Positions 25,886 to 35,899 are shown, counted from the first letter of the stretch. The stretch: DNA of 49,330 nt from Terriglobales bacterium (GCA_025934735.1 JAICWP010000029.1:1-49330), one strand, 5' to 3'. Numbers and translations: made by a program. Notes: generated by a model from the letters alone, not told the origin.

Positions 25886-26064
25886 AGGGCTACTCCGCTA
25901 TCTAATGATATCCCACCCGCCGAATAGTGCAAGCGACTAATTCCCCCATCCCCCAGCACGAACCGCCTGCACTCTTCCAGCCAATTGCTGCGCTCCGGCT
26001 GCCCACACATCCTTAATTCCCGGCGAATCCGTTATGCTGGTCGGCTGTTACTCAGCGGAACTTA

Positions 26065-28332
26065 GTGGCTATGGGCTCTCCACCACGCTTCGCCGTCCAG
26101 CAGTTGACCGCACCCGTGATGCGCCTATGCCCCTTTCTGTGCCTGGTGCTCGCACTGGCCTCAGGAGCATCGGCACGCAGCCGCGGCCAATCTGCCTCGG
26201 CCGGTCCCCGCATTGCCAACGCCGCCCGGGTCAGCCGTGCCCCTCGCCTTGATGGAACCCTTAATGACCCGCTTTGGCAGGCTGCCGCGCCGATCACCGA
26301 CTTTCGCCAGCGCGAGCCCGCGGAGGGCGAACCGGCCACCGAGTCCACTTCCGTCCGCATCCTCTATACCCGCCGCGCCGTTTACTTCGGCATCGTGTGT
26401 TCCGATTCCCGCCCCGCGCAGATCGTCGCCACCGAGCTGCGCCGTGACCTCTCCCAGGCCCTCGACGATTACTTCGAAATCATCATTGATTCCACCCACG
26501 ATCATCGCAATGCCTACGTCTTCGAGATCAACCCGCTGGGCACGCAGCGCGACGGCGTCATCACCGAGGAGCAGACCGGCGACATGTACGGTGACGAGTT
26601 CGACCCCGGCTGGGACGGCGTCTGGACCTCTGCTGCCCGCATCACCGCTCAAGGCTGGACCGCCACCATCGAGATCCCCTTCACCACTCTCAATTTCATG
26701 CAGTCCCGCGGCGTGGTTTGGGGAATCAACTTTAAGCGCTTCATCCGCCGCAAAAATGAAGAAGACCTGTGGTCGAGCTGGCGCCGCTCTTTTGGCATCA
26801 ACAAAATCAGCCAGGCCGGCGATCTGAGCGGCATTTCCCAAATCAACAGCGGCCGCCTCTTCATCGTCAAGCCTTACCTGCTGGGTGGATACCGCCATCT
26901 TCCGCCCCAAGCCGCTTTTAGCGGACTGCCCGCCGGCTCTACCCCGCTTTACACCGGCGGGCTGGATATGAAAATCGGCCTGCGCTCCAACCTCGTCGCC
27001 AACCTCACCGGCAATACCGATTTTGCCGATGCTGACGTAGACATAACCCAGTTCAACCTCACCCCTTACAAAATCTTTTTCCCGGAAAAGCGCCAGTTCT
27101 TCCTGGAAAACGCCGGCATCTTCAATTTTCCCCTCGATGGTGAGGGCGACCTGCTTTTCTTCAGCCGCCAAATTGGCATTGACCCCATCACCGGACAGGA
27201 AGTCCCCATCAACGGCGGCGGCAAAATCACTGGCTCCCTCGGCGGCTTTGACTTGGGCATCATGGACGTGGATACCCGCTCTCATGGGCCCAATCCCTAT
27301 GCCAATTTTGGCGTGGTCCGCGTTAAGCGCTCCATCTTCGGCCAGTCCTACATCGGCGTAATAGGCGTGGACAAGCGCTCCGGCAACCCTCTCGACTCTT
27401 TCAACCAGACCGGCGGCGCGGACGCTCGCATCCTGCTCACCAAAAACTTGGTGGTCACCGGCGTGGCCGCGCAGACGCGCACTCCCGGCCTAACCGGCGG
27501 CCAATCGGATGTAGGCGGCTCGGCCACGTTCCGCAGCAATTTGTTCGATTTCATCGCCGAGCACCATAAGATCGGACGCAACTTCAATCCTGAAGTCGGC
27601 TTTCTGGAGCGCAACAACACCGTTTCCGATTATCTGGACGGCAACTTCAAGCCGCGGCCTCACATTCCGGGCGTCCGCGAGCTCAATTTCGAGAGCTTCC
27701 TGTTTCACGCCCCTGATACCAGCGGCTTGCTCCAGACCCAGGAATGGCAGGCTACTTTCCGCGCCCTGTTCAACAATGGCGCCTATTCCGACGACGACAT
27801 CATTGACAACTTCGCCCAGCGCATCACCACTCCGTTCAATCTCTATAAGAATATTTTTATTCCCGTGGGTTATTACCGCTGGTCGCGGCACCAGCTCACC
27901 TACGGCTCAGCTGAGGACCGGCGGCTTACCTGGAATGTGTATGAGCGCTTTGGCAGCTACTATGATGGCCGCCTGAACGAGGCTCGCTTGCGCGGCACAT
28001 ACCGTGCCAGCGAGCATTTGTCCGTCAGCCTGGGAGAGCAGTGGAACCGCTTTCGCCTGCCCCAGGGAAATTTCTCGATCCTCTTCGGCGATCTGGAAAC
28101 CGACTACTCCTTCTCCCGCTTCCTCATGCTCTCCACCCTGGTGCAGATGAATACTGCCAACACCCAGGGCGCCAGCGCCAACATCCGCCTTCGCTGGAAT
28201 TATCGGCCGGACAGCGATTTCTTCATCATCTATACCGCCGGACAGCGCTTCGCCAGCCTCGCCGCTGCCAACCCCATGCAACTCATGGAGCACCGCCTGG
28301 CGGTGACGTTCACCTACTCATTTTCGCCCTGA
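26065..28332 (+). CDS. DUF5916/CBM9-like outer-membrane protein
   Basis: After a signal peptide (MRLCPFLCLVLALASGASA), residues about 50-240 form a carbohydrate-binding-family-9-like domain (RLDGTLNDPLWQAAAPITDF, WTATIEIPFTTLNF). The rest is a DUF5916 region of alternating strands with LRLRWNYRPDSDFFIIYTAG near the C-terminus, typical of an outer-membrane barrel. Family members are thought to bind carbohydrates or other polymers at the surface. The start is uncertain: GTG at 26065, or an ATG at 26119 directly before the signal peptide. Its stop overlaps the convergent oxoprolinase-type gene by 15 bases. The function is unproven. Confidence 0.85.
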   Translation: MAMGSPPRFAVQQLTAPVMRLCPFLCLVLALASGASARSRGQSASAGPRIANAARVSRAPRLDGTLNDPLWQAAAPITDFRQREPAEGEPATESTSVRILYTRRAVYFGIVCSDSRPAQIVATELRRDLSQALDDYFEIIIDSTHDHRNAYVFEINPLGTQRDGVITEEQTGDMYGDEFDPGWDGVWTSAARITAQGWTATIEIPFTTLNFMQSRGVVWGINFKRFIRRKNEEDLWSSWRRSFGINKISQAGDLSGISQINSGRLFIVKPYLLGGYRHLPPQAAFSGLPAGSTPLYTGGLDMKIGLRSNLVANLTGNTDFADADVDITQFNLTPYKIFFPEKRQFFLENAGIFNFPLDGEGDLLFFSRQIGIDPITGQEVPINGGGKITGSLGGFDLGIMDVDTRSHGPNPYANFGVVRVKRSIFGQSYIGVIGVDKRSGNPLDSFNQTGGADARILLTKNLVVTGVAAQTRTPGLTGGQSDVGGSATFRSNLFDFIAEHHKIGRNFNPEVGFLERNNTVSDYLDGNFKPRPHIPGVRELNFESFLFHAPDTSGLLQTQEWQATFRALFNNGAYSDDDIIDNFAQRITTPFNLYKNIFIPVGYYRWSRHQLTYGSAEDRRLTWNVYERFGSYYDGRLNEARLRGTYRASEHLSVSLGEQWNRFRLPQGNFSILFGDLETDYSFSRFLMLSTLVQMNTANTQGASANIRLRWNYRPDSDFFIIYTAGQRFASLAAANPMQLMEHRLAVTFTYSFSP

Positions 28333-29919
28333 CGGCGCGCCCCAGCCTCCGCCGCCCGGAGTCTCCACACGCACGCGCTCGCCCACTTTCAGCCGCACGC
28401 TGGCCTTGCCGGGCAACTCTTCGTCTTTGCCATCGCCGCGTAGCACTTGCGTGCGTCCTGCCTTCCCCGGTTCGCCTCCGCTTAGCCCATAGGGCTGACT
28501 CTTGCGCCGGTCGGCCAGCAGCGTGACCTCGGCATCCGTCAGAACCTCGATCTCGCGCACAATGCCGTCTCCGCCGTTATATTTTCCCTTCCCGCCGCTG
28601 CCTGGCCGCAGCGAGTAGCGCCGCACGCGCAGCGGATACGCGTATTCCAGCGCCTCCGCCGGTGTGTTCAGCGAGTTGGTCATGTGCGTGTGTACTCCCG
28701 AAACTCCATCCTTGGTTGGACGCGCTCCCATCCCGCCGGCCACCGTCTCGTAATAGGCGAAGGATTCGCCTGTGCGCGGGTCCATGCCGCCGATAGTCAA
28801 ATTGTTCATGGTCCCCGAAGCCGCCGCCGAAATCTGCTCTGGCATGGCTTCCGCCAGCGCCCGCAGCAGCACGTCCACAATCCGCTGCGAAGTTTCCACG
28901 TTTCCGCCCGCCACTGCGGCCGGAGGACGCGCGTTCACCACTGTTCCGGCTGGCGCGATCACCTCGATCGGCCGCATCAGCCCCGCGGTTGCCGGCACAT
29001 CTTCCGCCAACAGGCAGCGGAATACGTAGAAGCACGCTGACCAGGTGATGGCCTCCACCGCATTGATGGCGCCTTCCACCTGCTTGTCGCTGCCCGTGAA
29101 ATCCACCCTTACCAGCGGCCCTGCTTTTGCTTTGCGAAACGTGATCGCCACCGCGATCCGCACCGGTCGCCCGCTCACTCCATCATCGTCCAGCGCATCC
29201 TCGGCCCGGTAAGTGCCCGCCGGCACCTGCTTCAGGAACGCACGCATCATGCGCTCTGAATAGTCCAGCAGTTCGCGTGCCGCTTCCGTCACTCGCCGCA
29301 ATCCGTAGCGCTCGGAAATTTCCTCCAGTCGCGTCAGCCCGGTATGGCAGGCTGCTATCTGCGCTCCCAGGTCGCCTTCCCGCTCCCCCGGGGTGCGCAC
29401 ATTGTTGAGCACCAACCCGAGCACGTCCTCATCAATCTTGCCGGCCCGCATTAGCCGCACCGGCGGAATTCGCAACCCTTCCTGATAAATTTCCCGGCAC
29501 GGTCCCATGGATCCGGGATACGCCCCGCCTACGTCCGCATGATGGGCGCGCGCCGCCACAAAAAAGTTCGCCGCCCCGGCTCGACGCGCCTTGCCCGCAT
29601 AAAACGGCGCCACCAGCGTTATGTCCGGCAGATGCGTTCCGCCGCAGAACGGGTCATTGAGCATGGCCATGTCCCCAGGCCCCAACTGCAGGCGTCCCAG
29701 CGCCGCCCGCACTGACATCGGCATGGAGCCCAGGTGCACCGGCATGTGGTCGCCCATCGCGATCACCTCGCCTGTGCTGTCAAACACCGCGCAGGAGTAA
29801 TCGCGCCGCTCCTTAATGTTGGGCGAGAACGCGGTGCGCCGCAGCGCCGCGCCCATCTCTTCCGCAATAGAGTGGTATATGTTCTTGAAGATTTCCAGTT
29901 CGATGGGATCGCTTGCCAT
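28318..29919 (-). CDS. Hydantoinase B/oxoprolinase family protein (HyuB type)
   Basis: From the ATG at 29919 the 533-aa product begins MASDPIELEIFKNIYHSIAE. It contains the family's REYSCAVFD-like block (RRDYSCAVFDSTGEVIAMGD), MLNDPFCGGTHLPD, and a C-terminal PGSGGKGKYNGGDGIVREIE. HyuB works with a HyuA ATP-binding subunit to open hydantoin or 5-oxoproline rings using ATP. HyuA is not in the window, and the gene stands alone, so the partner must be elsewhere. A Met at 30024 would add a poor 35-residue head. The family call is firm; the substrate is unknown. Confidence 0.92.
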   Translation of the reverse strand: MASDPIELEIFKNIYHSIAEEMGAALRRTAFSPNIKERRDYSCAVFDSTGEVIAMGDHMPVHLGSMPMSVRAALGRLQLGPGDMAMLNDPFCGGTHLPDITLVAPFYAGKARRAGAANFFVAARAHHADVGGAYPGSMGPCREIYQEGLRIPPVRLMRAGKIDEDVLGLVLNNVRTPGEREGDLGAQIAACHTGLTRLEEISERYGLRRVTEAARELLDYSERMMRAFLKQVPAGTYRAEDALDDDGVSGRPVRIAVAITFRKAKAGPLVRVDFTGSDKQVEGAINAVEAITWSACFYVFRCLLAEDVPATAGLMRPIEVIAPAGTVVNARPPAAVAGGNVETSQRIVDVLLRALAEAMPEQISAAASGTMNNLTIGGMDPRTGESFAYYETVAGGMGARPTKDGVSGVHTHMTNSLNTPAEALEYAYPLRVRRYSLRPGSGGKGKYNGGDGIVREIEVLTDAEVTLLADRRKSQPYGLSGGEPGKAGRTQVLRGDGKDEELPGKASVRLKVGERVRVETPGGGGWGAPSGRK

Positions 29920-30188
29920 GCCGGAAAAGTCTACGCCATCTGATCCTTCAGAATCACTTCTCTCGCCTAAGCCCCGCGAAGGCCCCGCTTTCCTCTGCTT
30001 TCTTTCCACTACCCTCTTTTCCACAGATTTCTTACCCCCCGATCTCCTCCCTCCGGGGGAACCTGAATTTGTAATTGACAGCCGTACTTTTCCACCGCAC
30101 CATCACACCAGATGTGCTGCTCGCAGCGAGAGCAGTCGGGGCCTTTCGTAGCTTTAGCAAGGGAAATTGTTCACGGAGGGATACTTCG

Positions 30189-30230
30189 ATGCCAATGAAG
30201 AAAAAGGCAAAGAAAAAGAAGAAACACTAA
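30189..30230 (+). CDS. Lysine-rich micro-ORF, 13 aa
   Basis: ATG at 30189 encodes MPMKKKAKKKKKH and a stop. A perfect GGAGGG ribosome-binding site lies 8 bases upstream (30175-30180), the best in this stretch. The peptide is almost pure Lys. A hairpin with a T run follows at 30269. Such peptides may interact with RNA or ribosomes or act as leader peptides, but none of this is shown. It is too short for ordinary gene finders. The MerR gene starts 186 bases downstream. Confidence 0.55.
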   Translation: MPMKKKAKKKKKH

Positions 30231-30268
30231 GCGAGCTCTGACCTCGCTTTTGGGCCCTGAGAGTTCTC

Positions 30269-30295
30269 GGTCTCCGCTACGGTGGAGACCTTTTT
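30269..30295 (+). terminator. Rho-independent terminator
   Basis: GGTCTCC (30269-30275) pairs with GGAGACC (30284-30290) around an 8-base loop and is followed by TTTTT. A weaker GCGAG/CTCGC hairpin with TTTT lies at 30231-30251, right after the micro-ORF stop. The two together would end its transcript. Confidence 0.75.
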
Positions 30296-30416
30296 CCTTT
30301 CCTGTGTTTCCAAAATCCCGAATCCTTACGAAAGTTGTTGTTCTCTGCCCCGCATCGTGCTAGAAACACGCCAGCAACCTTACTCAGCACGCCATACTTT
30401 CTCCTGGGGAAGAAGG

Positions 30417-30821
30417 ATGAGCCTCACCAAAAAGAAAGCTGAAAAAGCCAAGTCCATCGAACCGGTTATCCCCGACAAGCTCTACTTCCGCATCGGTGAG
30501 GTCGCCGATCTTTGCCAGCTGCCCACCTACGTGCTGCGCTTCTGGGAGACGGAATTCCCCCAACTCCGGCCCTCCAAGAGCAGCACCGGCCAGCGCATGT
30601 ACCGCCGCCGCGATGTGGATAGTGCCTTGCGCATCCGCAAGCTGCTTTATGAGCAAGGCTTCACCATTGCTGGTGCCCGCCAGCACCTGCGCGACGAAGC
30701 TCGCGCCGCCGCCGCCCACCAGACCGCCTTGCCCTTCCCCACTCACCACACCAGCGAGCTTAAGCGGGTGCGCCAGGGCTTGCGCGAGGTTCTCGGCATG
30801 CTCTCCGCTCGCCCCCACTAG
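30417..30821 (+). CDS. MerR-family transcriptional regulator, 134 aa
   Basis: From the ATG at 30417 a Lys-rich head is followed by the MerR helix-turn-helix and wing: [20 protein letters not shown], then [13 protein letters not shown] and [20 protein letters not shown]. The WETEFPQL variant is the one found in MerR proteins of ribosome/IHF-linked loci in acidobacteria and delta-proteobacteria. No Cys metal site is visible, so it is not a metal sensor of the classical type. The effector is unknown. Confidence 0.88.
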   Translation: MSLTKKKAEKAKSIEPVIPDKLYFRIGEVADLCQLPTYVLRFWETEFPQLRPSKSSTGQRMYRRRDVDSALRIRKLLYEQGFTIAGARQHLRDEARAAAAHQTALPFPTHHTSELKRVRQGLREVLGMLSARPH

Positions 30822-30905
30822 CGTCGCAGCACCTACCGGCTGCGGTCCCAGCTCCGGCAGTTCGTAGCATCAGCATCTCCCCCACTTTTAACCGGAACCT
30901 TGTGG

Positions 30906-30926
30906 GCACGGGGCTTTGCCCCGTGC
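30906..30926. repeat. Dispersed G+C palindrome (GCACGGGGC family)
   Basis: GCACGGGGC and GCCCCGTGC form a perfect 9-bp stem around TTT, flanked by TGTGG and AGGGCG. The same palindrome with TCT in the loop occurs in the cluster at 47215-47500 and at 49153-49173. Confidence 0.85.
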
Positions 30927-31020
30927 AGGGCGAGCGCAGCTCGCCTTCCCGATTGTCATCCTCGCCGGCATTGCGCGAATCGGCTCAACCCTCGCTCTCC
31001 GGTGGTAAGCTCTTACCGCT

Positions 31021-32034
31021 ATGAAGGGTTCTGTCCTGCCATCCCGCTGTTTGCTCTTTTTCCTTCTTGCGGCAGTCTGCGCCTCTCCCCTTCTGGCCCA
31101 GCATCACGATATGCAGGGCATGACCATGCCCGTGAGCAGCACCGCCACCCTTGCGGTTGCAGACAACCCTGCGGCCCAACTGCTCACCGTCAAACTCGGC
31201 CCGCTCAAACTGCCCGCCCACACCGACCACATGCAAACCGCCCAGCCCCGTCCCCAGTTTCTGAAAATTCCCTTCGACGGCTGGATCATCGCCTATCATC
31301 CCCGCCTGGTGGATGCCAGCGGCAACCCCATTCCTGGGCGCCTCCTCCACCACGTCGCCTTCTACGACACATCGCGACCCGACTTTGTCTGCCCCAACAA
31401 GCAGGAGCACATCTTCGGGGCCGGTGGCGAAATGAATGACTGGCCAGCCACTCCCGGCTTCGGGTATCGCGTCCACCCCGGGGATCGCATCCGCATTAGC
31501 AGCATGTTTCACAACCCCACTCCCACCAGCTATCCCGCCGCCTACTTGGAAGTTCGCATCGAGTACCGCAAGATCGGCGCCGCCGGCACGCCGCTCAAAA
31601 GCGTGTACCCCACCTGGCTGGACGTGAAGAGCTGCCGCGACTCCACTTACGACCTCAAGCCCGGCCGCAATGTCACCACGGGCGATGTAACGATGGATTA
31701 CCCCGGGATCCTGCTCGGCGTGGGCGGTCACATGCACGATTACGGCCGCGAATTAGTGCTCACCAACTTAACCCGCGAACAGACGGTAGCCTCTCTGGCC
31801 GCCAAACTCGACGCCAATGGCCACATGCTTTCTATGCCTATTGTTCTGTTCATGAACCAAGGTGGGTACAAAGTCGCTAAGGGCGACCGCATGCAGATTA
31901 CCGCCACCTACCAGAATCCCACCGGCCACATACTGCGCGAAGGCGCCATGGGCATCGTCGTCGGCTATTTCCTCCCCGCCGACCCGCAGCAGTTCGAGAA
32001 ACTGCACCGTCCCGGCGGCGGCCTTGGGAAGTGA
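31021..32034 (+). CDS. Secreted copper-monooxygenase-fold protein (SURNod19/PHM-like)
   Basis: A signal peptide (LLFFLLAAVCASPLLAQ) is followed by a His/Met-rich head (HHDMQGMTMP), which looks metal binding. The body has LLHHVAFYDT and GGHMHDYGREL, the His clusters typical of the PHM-type copper type-II monooxygenase/SURNod19 fold. HHVAF and HMHDYG are the expected copper-ligand regions, but other residues required for hydroxylation cannot be confirmed here. The protein is probably periplasmic or extracellular. It stands alone on the plus strand. Confidence 0.8.
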   Translation: MKGSVLPSRCLLFFLLAAVCASPLLAQHHDMQGMTMPVSSTATLAVADNPAAQLLTVKLGPLKLPAHTDHMQTAQPRPQFLKIPFDGWIIAYHPRLVDASGNPIPGRLLHHVAFYDTSRPDFVCPNKQEHIFGAGGEMNDWPATPGFGYRVHPGDRIRISSMFHNPTPTSYPAAYLEVRIEYRKIGAAGTPLKSVYPTWLDVKSCRDSTYDLKPGRNVTTGDVTMDYPGILLGVGGHMHDYGRELVLTNLTREQTVASLAAKLDANGHMLSMPIVLFMNQGGYKVAKGDRMQITATYQNPTGHILREGAMGIVVGYFLPADPQQFEKLHRPGGGLGK

Positions 32035-32094
32035 ATCACTAATCAGCGCCCTTGCACTCGACTTAGCTGCTGAATGCTGAGTACTGTGTGCCCC

Positions 32095-32373
32095 TTACGC
32101 CGCGTGTTTCTCCACCAGGAAGGCCATTGCTGTGCGCAGCGCCTCATCCCCGCTGGGGGCGATCGGAAACGACTGGTCCGGCAGCTTGCGCCACACCCCG
32201 TTCTCCTGCACGTAGGTGGAAACGTAATAAGGAATGTCCGGGTTGGAATAGGAGTGCCATAGTTCCAGCTTGTAGGACATCTCCGCAATGATTACCAGCC
32301 CGGTTTTCACCAGTTCCCAGGACTCCGTGATCCCGGCAAAGCATCGAAAATCCTCCAACGCGTTCACTGCCAT
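32095..32373 (-). CDS. Hypothetical protein, 92 aa
   Basis: The ATG at 32373 has GGAGG 9 bases upstream, preferred over upstream Met codons. The product is soluble with a beta-rich centre (YKLELWHSYSNPDIPYYVST) and a C-terminal helix (DEALRTAMAFLVEKHAA). No motif is recognised. It lies opposite to the monooxygenase-like and mltG genes. Confidence 0.6.
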   Translation of the reverse strand: MAVNALEDFRCFAGITESWELVKTGLVIIAEMSYKLELWHSYSNPDIPYYVSTYVQENGVWRKLPDQSFPIAPSGDEALRTAMAFLVEKHAA

Positions 32374-32625
32374 GCTGCGTATCCTCCATTCCATCTTGCC
32401 AGACCGGCGTGTTGACGGCTTTCCGCAGGCGTCGGCGCAGCAAAGGACCTGCTTCACCGCAGCCCCGCCGTCGCTGCACCATGGTGGTCAGATGCCACTT
32501 TCCCAGCCTTGGCAGCAAGATAAGGTCCACTGTCGGGCACGAACGGGCAAGCCATTCTATCGCCTATCGTCCAGCGACCATCGGCTTACACCAGCGGTTC
32601 CCTGATCATCTAAACTGGAACAGAT

Positions 32626-33609
32626 ATGCGGGCCCTGCTCAAACTGTTCGCGGTTGCTGTCCTGGTGGCTGCCGCCTGGCTGGCTTGGGCGCTGTGGCTG
32701 CCTGTGCGCCCGGAAGGACAAAAGTTCGTTCTCTTGCACCCCGGCTTCACCACCCGTCATATCGCGTTCGCCCTTAAGTCTGCGGGTGTGATTCGCAGTT
32801 CCACCGCCTTCCTGCTCTGGCATTTTGTGGTCCACCCGCGCACCCTCAAGGCCGGTGAATACCTGTTCGATCAGCCCGCCAATGCCCTGCAGGTGCACCG
32901 CCGCCTGGCTCGCGGCGACGTTTATGTCCACTCCGTGGTCATTCCGGAAGGCTTCAACATTTTTGAAATTGCCCAAGCCATGCAAGCCGCTGGCCTCGGC
33001 TCGGAGCAGGAATTTCTCCAGGCCGCGCGCACCGACACCATCCTGATCAAGGATTTGGATCCTCAGGCCACCTCGCTTGAGGGCTACCTGTTCCCGGATA
33101 CTTACCAGTTCACTCGCACCCAAACCCCCACCGACATGCTGGCCATCATGGTCCATCGTTTTCGTGCCCAGGCTCGCGCCATGGGGCTCACCGGCAACAC
33201 CCACCAGGTGGTCACCATGGCCTCCATTGTGGAGAAAGAAACCGCGGTCGCGGAGGAGCGGCCGGTGGTGGCCAGTGTTTATTACAACCGGTTGGATCAG
33301 CGTGTGGCTCTCGACGCCGATCCCAGCGTCATCTACGCCGAACTGCTGGCCGGCAAATACTCCGGCACCCTGCATCACGACGATATGCAGTTCGACTCCG
33401 CCTACAACACGTATCGCCACATCGGCCTGCCCCCTGGTCCCATTGCCAACCCCGGCCTGGCTTCCCTCCGAGCTGCCATGCATCCTGCCAACAGCCCTTA
33501 CCTTTATTTTGTCAGCGCCGGCGACGGCCACCATCGCTTTGCCGCCACTCTGGAAGAGCATAACCACAATGTCGCTCTTTACCGCAAAGCGGTTTCCGTG
33601 ATGCGATAA
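32626..33609 (+). CDS. mltG: Endolytic transglycosylase MltG
   Basis: The 327-aa product has an N-terminal membrane helix (residues 5-24), a LysM-like/YceG N-domain and the YceG core. The catalytic Glu lies in SIVEKETAVAEE, followed by VASVYYNRL, LDADPSVIYAEL, YNTYRHIGLPPGPIANPG and FVSAGDGHHRFA, all family landmarks. MltG cuts nascent glycan strands of peptidoglycan at the inner membrane and sets chain length. It stands 5' of the lipoprotein gene by 128 bases. Confidence 0.95.
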   Translation: MRALLKLFAVAVLVAAAWLAWALWLPVRPEGQKFVLLHPGFTTRHIAFALKSAGVIRSSTAFLLWHFVVHPRTLKAGEYLFDQPANALQVHRRLARGDVYVHSVVIPEGFNIFEIAQAMQAAGLGSEQEFLQAARTDTILIKDLDPQATSLEGYLFPDTYQFTRTQTPTDMLAIMVHRFRAQARAMGLTGNTHQVVTMASIVEKETAVAEERPVVASVYYNRLDQRVALDADPSVIYAELLAGKYSGTLHHDDMQFDSAYNTYRHIGLPPGPIANPGLASLRAAMHPANSPYLYFVSAGDGHHRFAATLEEHNHNVALYRKAVSVMR

Positions 33610-33737
33610 ACCCGCTGCCCTGCTTCTATCCGCCGCATCTAATCAGCATTGCGCTGTTCCCCGCAACCCCAGCGCAAGGAGCAGCCCTTATATATACTTT
33701 TAGAGGATTAACTTTCAGACTCGCCAATTTATTCTTA

Positions 33738-34640
33738 ATGGCTCTTCCTGCTCGCCGACGTCTTCTGCTGCTCCTCCTCGCAACCGTCCCGCTGAGCGGC
33801 TGCCTCTTCCGTTCCCGCAAGGTCGAGAACCGCATCAGCACGGCCAAGTTGCTCACCGCCACCCGTGACGAACTGGCGGACCGTATCAATTCTGGCGCGA
33901 ATAAGATTCACACCCTCAATGCCACGGTGGACATTGACACCTCCGTCGGCGGCGAGGTCAAGGGCAAGATCACCGAATACAAGCAGATTCGCGGCTACGT
34001 GCTGGTGCGTAAACCCGATATGCTGCGCATGATCGGCCTCATGCCCATCGTCCGTAACCGTGCCTTCGACATGATCAGCGACGGCAAGACTTTCAAATTG
34101 TGGATTCCGGTCAAAAATAAGTTCATTGTTGGCCGCAATAACGTTGTGCTTCCCTCCAACCAGCCCCTGGAGAACATCCGCCCTCAGCAGATCTACGACT
34201 CGCTTCTGCTCCGCCAGATCAGCCCCGAAGACATTGCTGTCCTGGAAAATGGCTACGAGGAAATTCAGGACCCCAAAACCCACAAGTGGATGCAGCAACC
34301 TGACTACGAACTCGACGTCATCGCCAAGAACGGCGAAGGCTGGTACCTGCAGCGAAAAATCATTTTCAACCGTGCCAACCTGGAACCCGACCGCCAGCTC
34401 ATGTACGACCACAACGGCTACGTGGCCACCGATACCCGTTACAGCGACCTTCGCGACTACGACGGTTTTAAATTCCCCTCGGTCATCCAGATCTGGCGCC
34501 CGCAGGAGGAATATTCCATCGTCCTGACCATGGTGAAGCTGCAAATCAACCAACCGCTCACCGACGATCAGTTTGTCCTGCAGCAACCCCCGGGGGCCCA
34601 GGTGGTGCATTTGGACCAGCCCCGCCCTCCCAAGCCCTGA
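33738..34640 (+). CDS. Outer-membrane-type lipoprotein (LolB/DUF4292-like)
   Basis: The start MALPARRRLLLLLLATVPLS leads to a lipobox LSGC at about residues 19-22, so the mature protein is a lipoprotein beginning at Cys22. The body has a beta-rich fold of the LolA/LolB/DUF4292 kind (IHTLNATVDIDTSVG, YVLVRKPDMLRMIGLMP, FKFPSVIQIWRPQEEYS). Proteins of this fold carry or receive lipids or lipoproteins in the envelope. It lies before an FtsX-type permease, fitting a lipoprotein-transport role, but that is inference. Confidence 0.75.
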   Translation: MALPARRRLLLLLLATVPLSGCLFRSRKVENRISTAKLLTATRDELADRINSGANKIHTLNATVDIDTSVGGEVKGKITEYKQIRGYVLVRKPDMLRMIGLMPIVRNRAFDMISDGKTFKLWIPVKNKFIVGRNNVVLPSNQPLENIRPQQIYDSLLLRQISPEDIAVLENGYEEIQDPKTHKWMQQPDYELDVIAKNGEGWYLQRKIIFNRANLEPDRQLMYDHNGYVATDTRYSDLRDYDGFKFPSVIQIWRPQEEYSIVLTMVKLQINQPLTDDQFVLQQPPGAQVVHLDQPRPPKP

Positions 34641-34798
34641 AACTGGCGGAATCCTGCGAGATCCGGGCGCTTCTGCCATGGTTAATTCGTGATGTCTAAT
34701 TTTAATCCTGGTCGCGACCCGAGCTACACGAGGCGAGCGCAGAGTAGATGCCAGATGCTAATTGCTAGTAAGCTAGGTAGCCAGCCAGCTAATCAGCC

Positions 34799-35899
34799 AT
34801 GAACAAAATGATCGTCGCCAACCTGCTGCACCGGCCCATTCGGTCGCTGATCAGCATCGTCGCTGTCGCCCTCGAGGTCATCCTCATTCTCCTCATCGTG
34901 GGCCTCTCCATGGGTATGCTCAATGACGCTCGTACCCGCCAGGAGGGCATCGGTGCTGATGTCATTGTCACCCCCCCAGGCTCCTCCTTCCTCAGCGGCA
35001 TCACCGGCGCCCCCGTTTCCATCAAGGTGGCCAACATCCTGCGCAAGCTGCCTCACGTCGTGGCCGTCGCTCCTATCGTTACTCAGCTCACCACCACCGG
35101 GAATGTCGAGGTCATTTACGGAATTGACTTGGAGACTTTCCCCCTCACCGGCCCCTTTGAGTACCTCTCTGGCCACCCATTCCAGGGACCCAATGACGCC
35201 CTCGTGGACGACTACTTTGCCGACACCAGCCACGTCAAGGTCGGCGACCACATCCAGATCCTGAACCACTCTTTCCGCATCTCCGGCATCGTCGAGCATG
35301 GCAAAGGTGCCCGGAAATATGTCCCCATCGCCACTCTCCAGGACCTGATTGGCGCCTCCGGCAAGGCCTCCGTTTTTTACGTCAAGCTGGACAATCCCGA
35401 AAACGCCAATCTCGTGGTCAAGGAAGTAAAGGCTGTGCCCGGCATGGAAACCTACACCGTGCGTTCCATGCGCGACTATCTTTCCATGATGACCCCGGCC
35501 AATCTTCCCGGATTTAACAAGTTCATCACCGTCGTCATCAGCGTGGCCGTCACCATTGGCTTCATCGTCATCTTCCAGGCCATGTACGCCGCCGTCATGG
35601 AGCGCACCCGCGAAATCGGCATCCTCAAGTCTCTGGGCGCCTCCAAGCTGTATATCGTCAATGCCATCCTGCGCGAAACCGGGCTGCTGGCCTGTGTCGG
35701 CATTGCCCTGGGCATCGCCATAAGCTTTCTGGCCCGTGCCGTCATCCGTGATCGCCTTCCGATCGTGCCCATGCACATCACCGGCGACTGGATCTGGCGG
35801 GCTACCTTAATCGCTTTAGTTGGCGCTCTGGCCGGTGCGCTCTACCCCGCCTTCAAGGCAGCCCGCAAGGATCCCATTGACGCTCTGGCTTATGAGTAA
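34799..35899 (+). CDS. FtsX-type ABC transporter permease (MacB/LolC-like)
   Basis: The 366-aa product has one N-terminal membrane helix (ISIVAVALEVILILLIVGLS), a MacB-type periplasmic domain (about 45-230) and a C-terminal FtsX domain with three helices (TVVISVAVTIGFIVIFQAMY; ILKSLGASKLYIVNAILRET). Such permeases work with an MacB/LolD ATPase to move lipids, lipoproteins or drugs. No ATPase gene follows; the next gene is rplM. The upstream lipoprotein gene suggests an envelope-lipid role, which is inference. Confidence 0.88.
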   Translation: MNKMIVANLLHRPIRSLISIVAVALEVILILLIVGLSMGMLNDARTRQEGIGADVIVTPPGSSFLSGITGAPVSIKVANILRKLPHVVAVAPIVTQLTTTGNVEVIYGIDLETFPLTGPFEYLSGHPFQGPNDALVDDYFADTSHVKVGDHIQILNHSFRISGIVEHGKGARKYVPIATLQDLIGASGKASVFYVKLDNPENANLVVKEVKAVPGMETYTVRSMRDYLSMMTPANLPGFNKFITVVISVAVTIGFIVIFQAMYAAVMERTREIGILKSLGASKLYIVNAILRETGLLACVGIALGIAISFLARAVIRDRLPIVPMHITGDWIWRATLIALVGALAGALYPAFKAARKDPIDALAYE

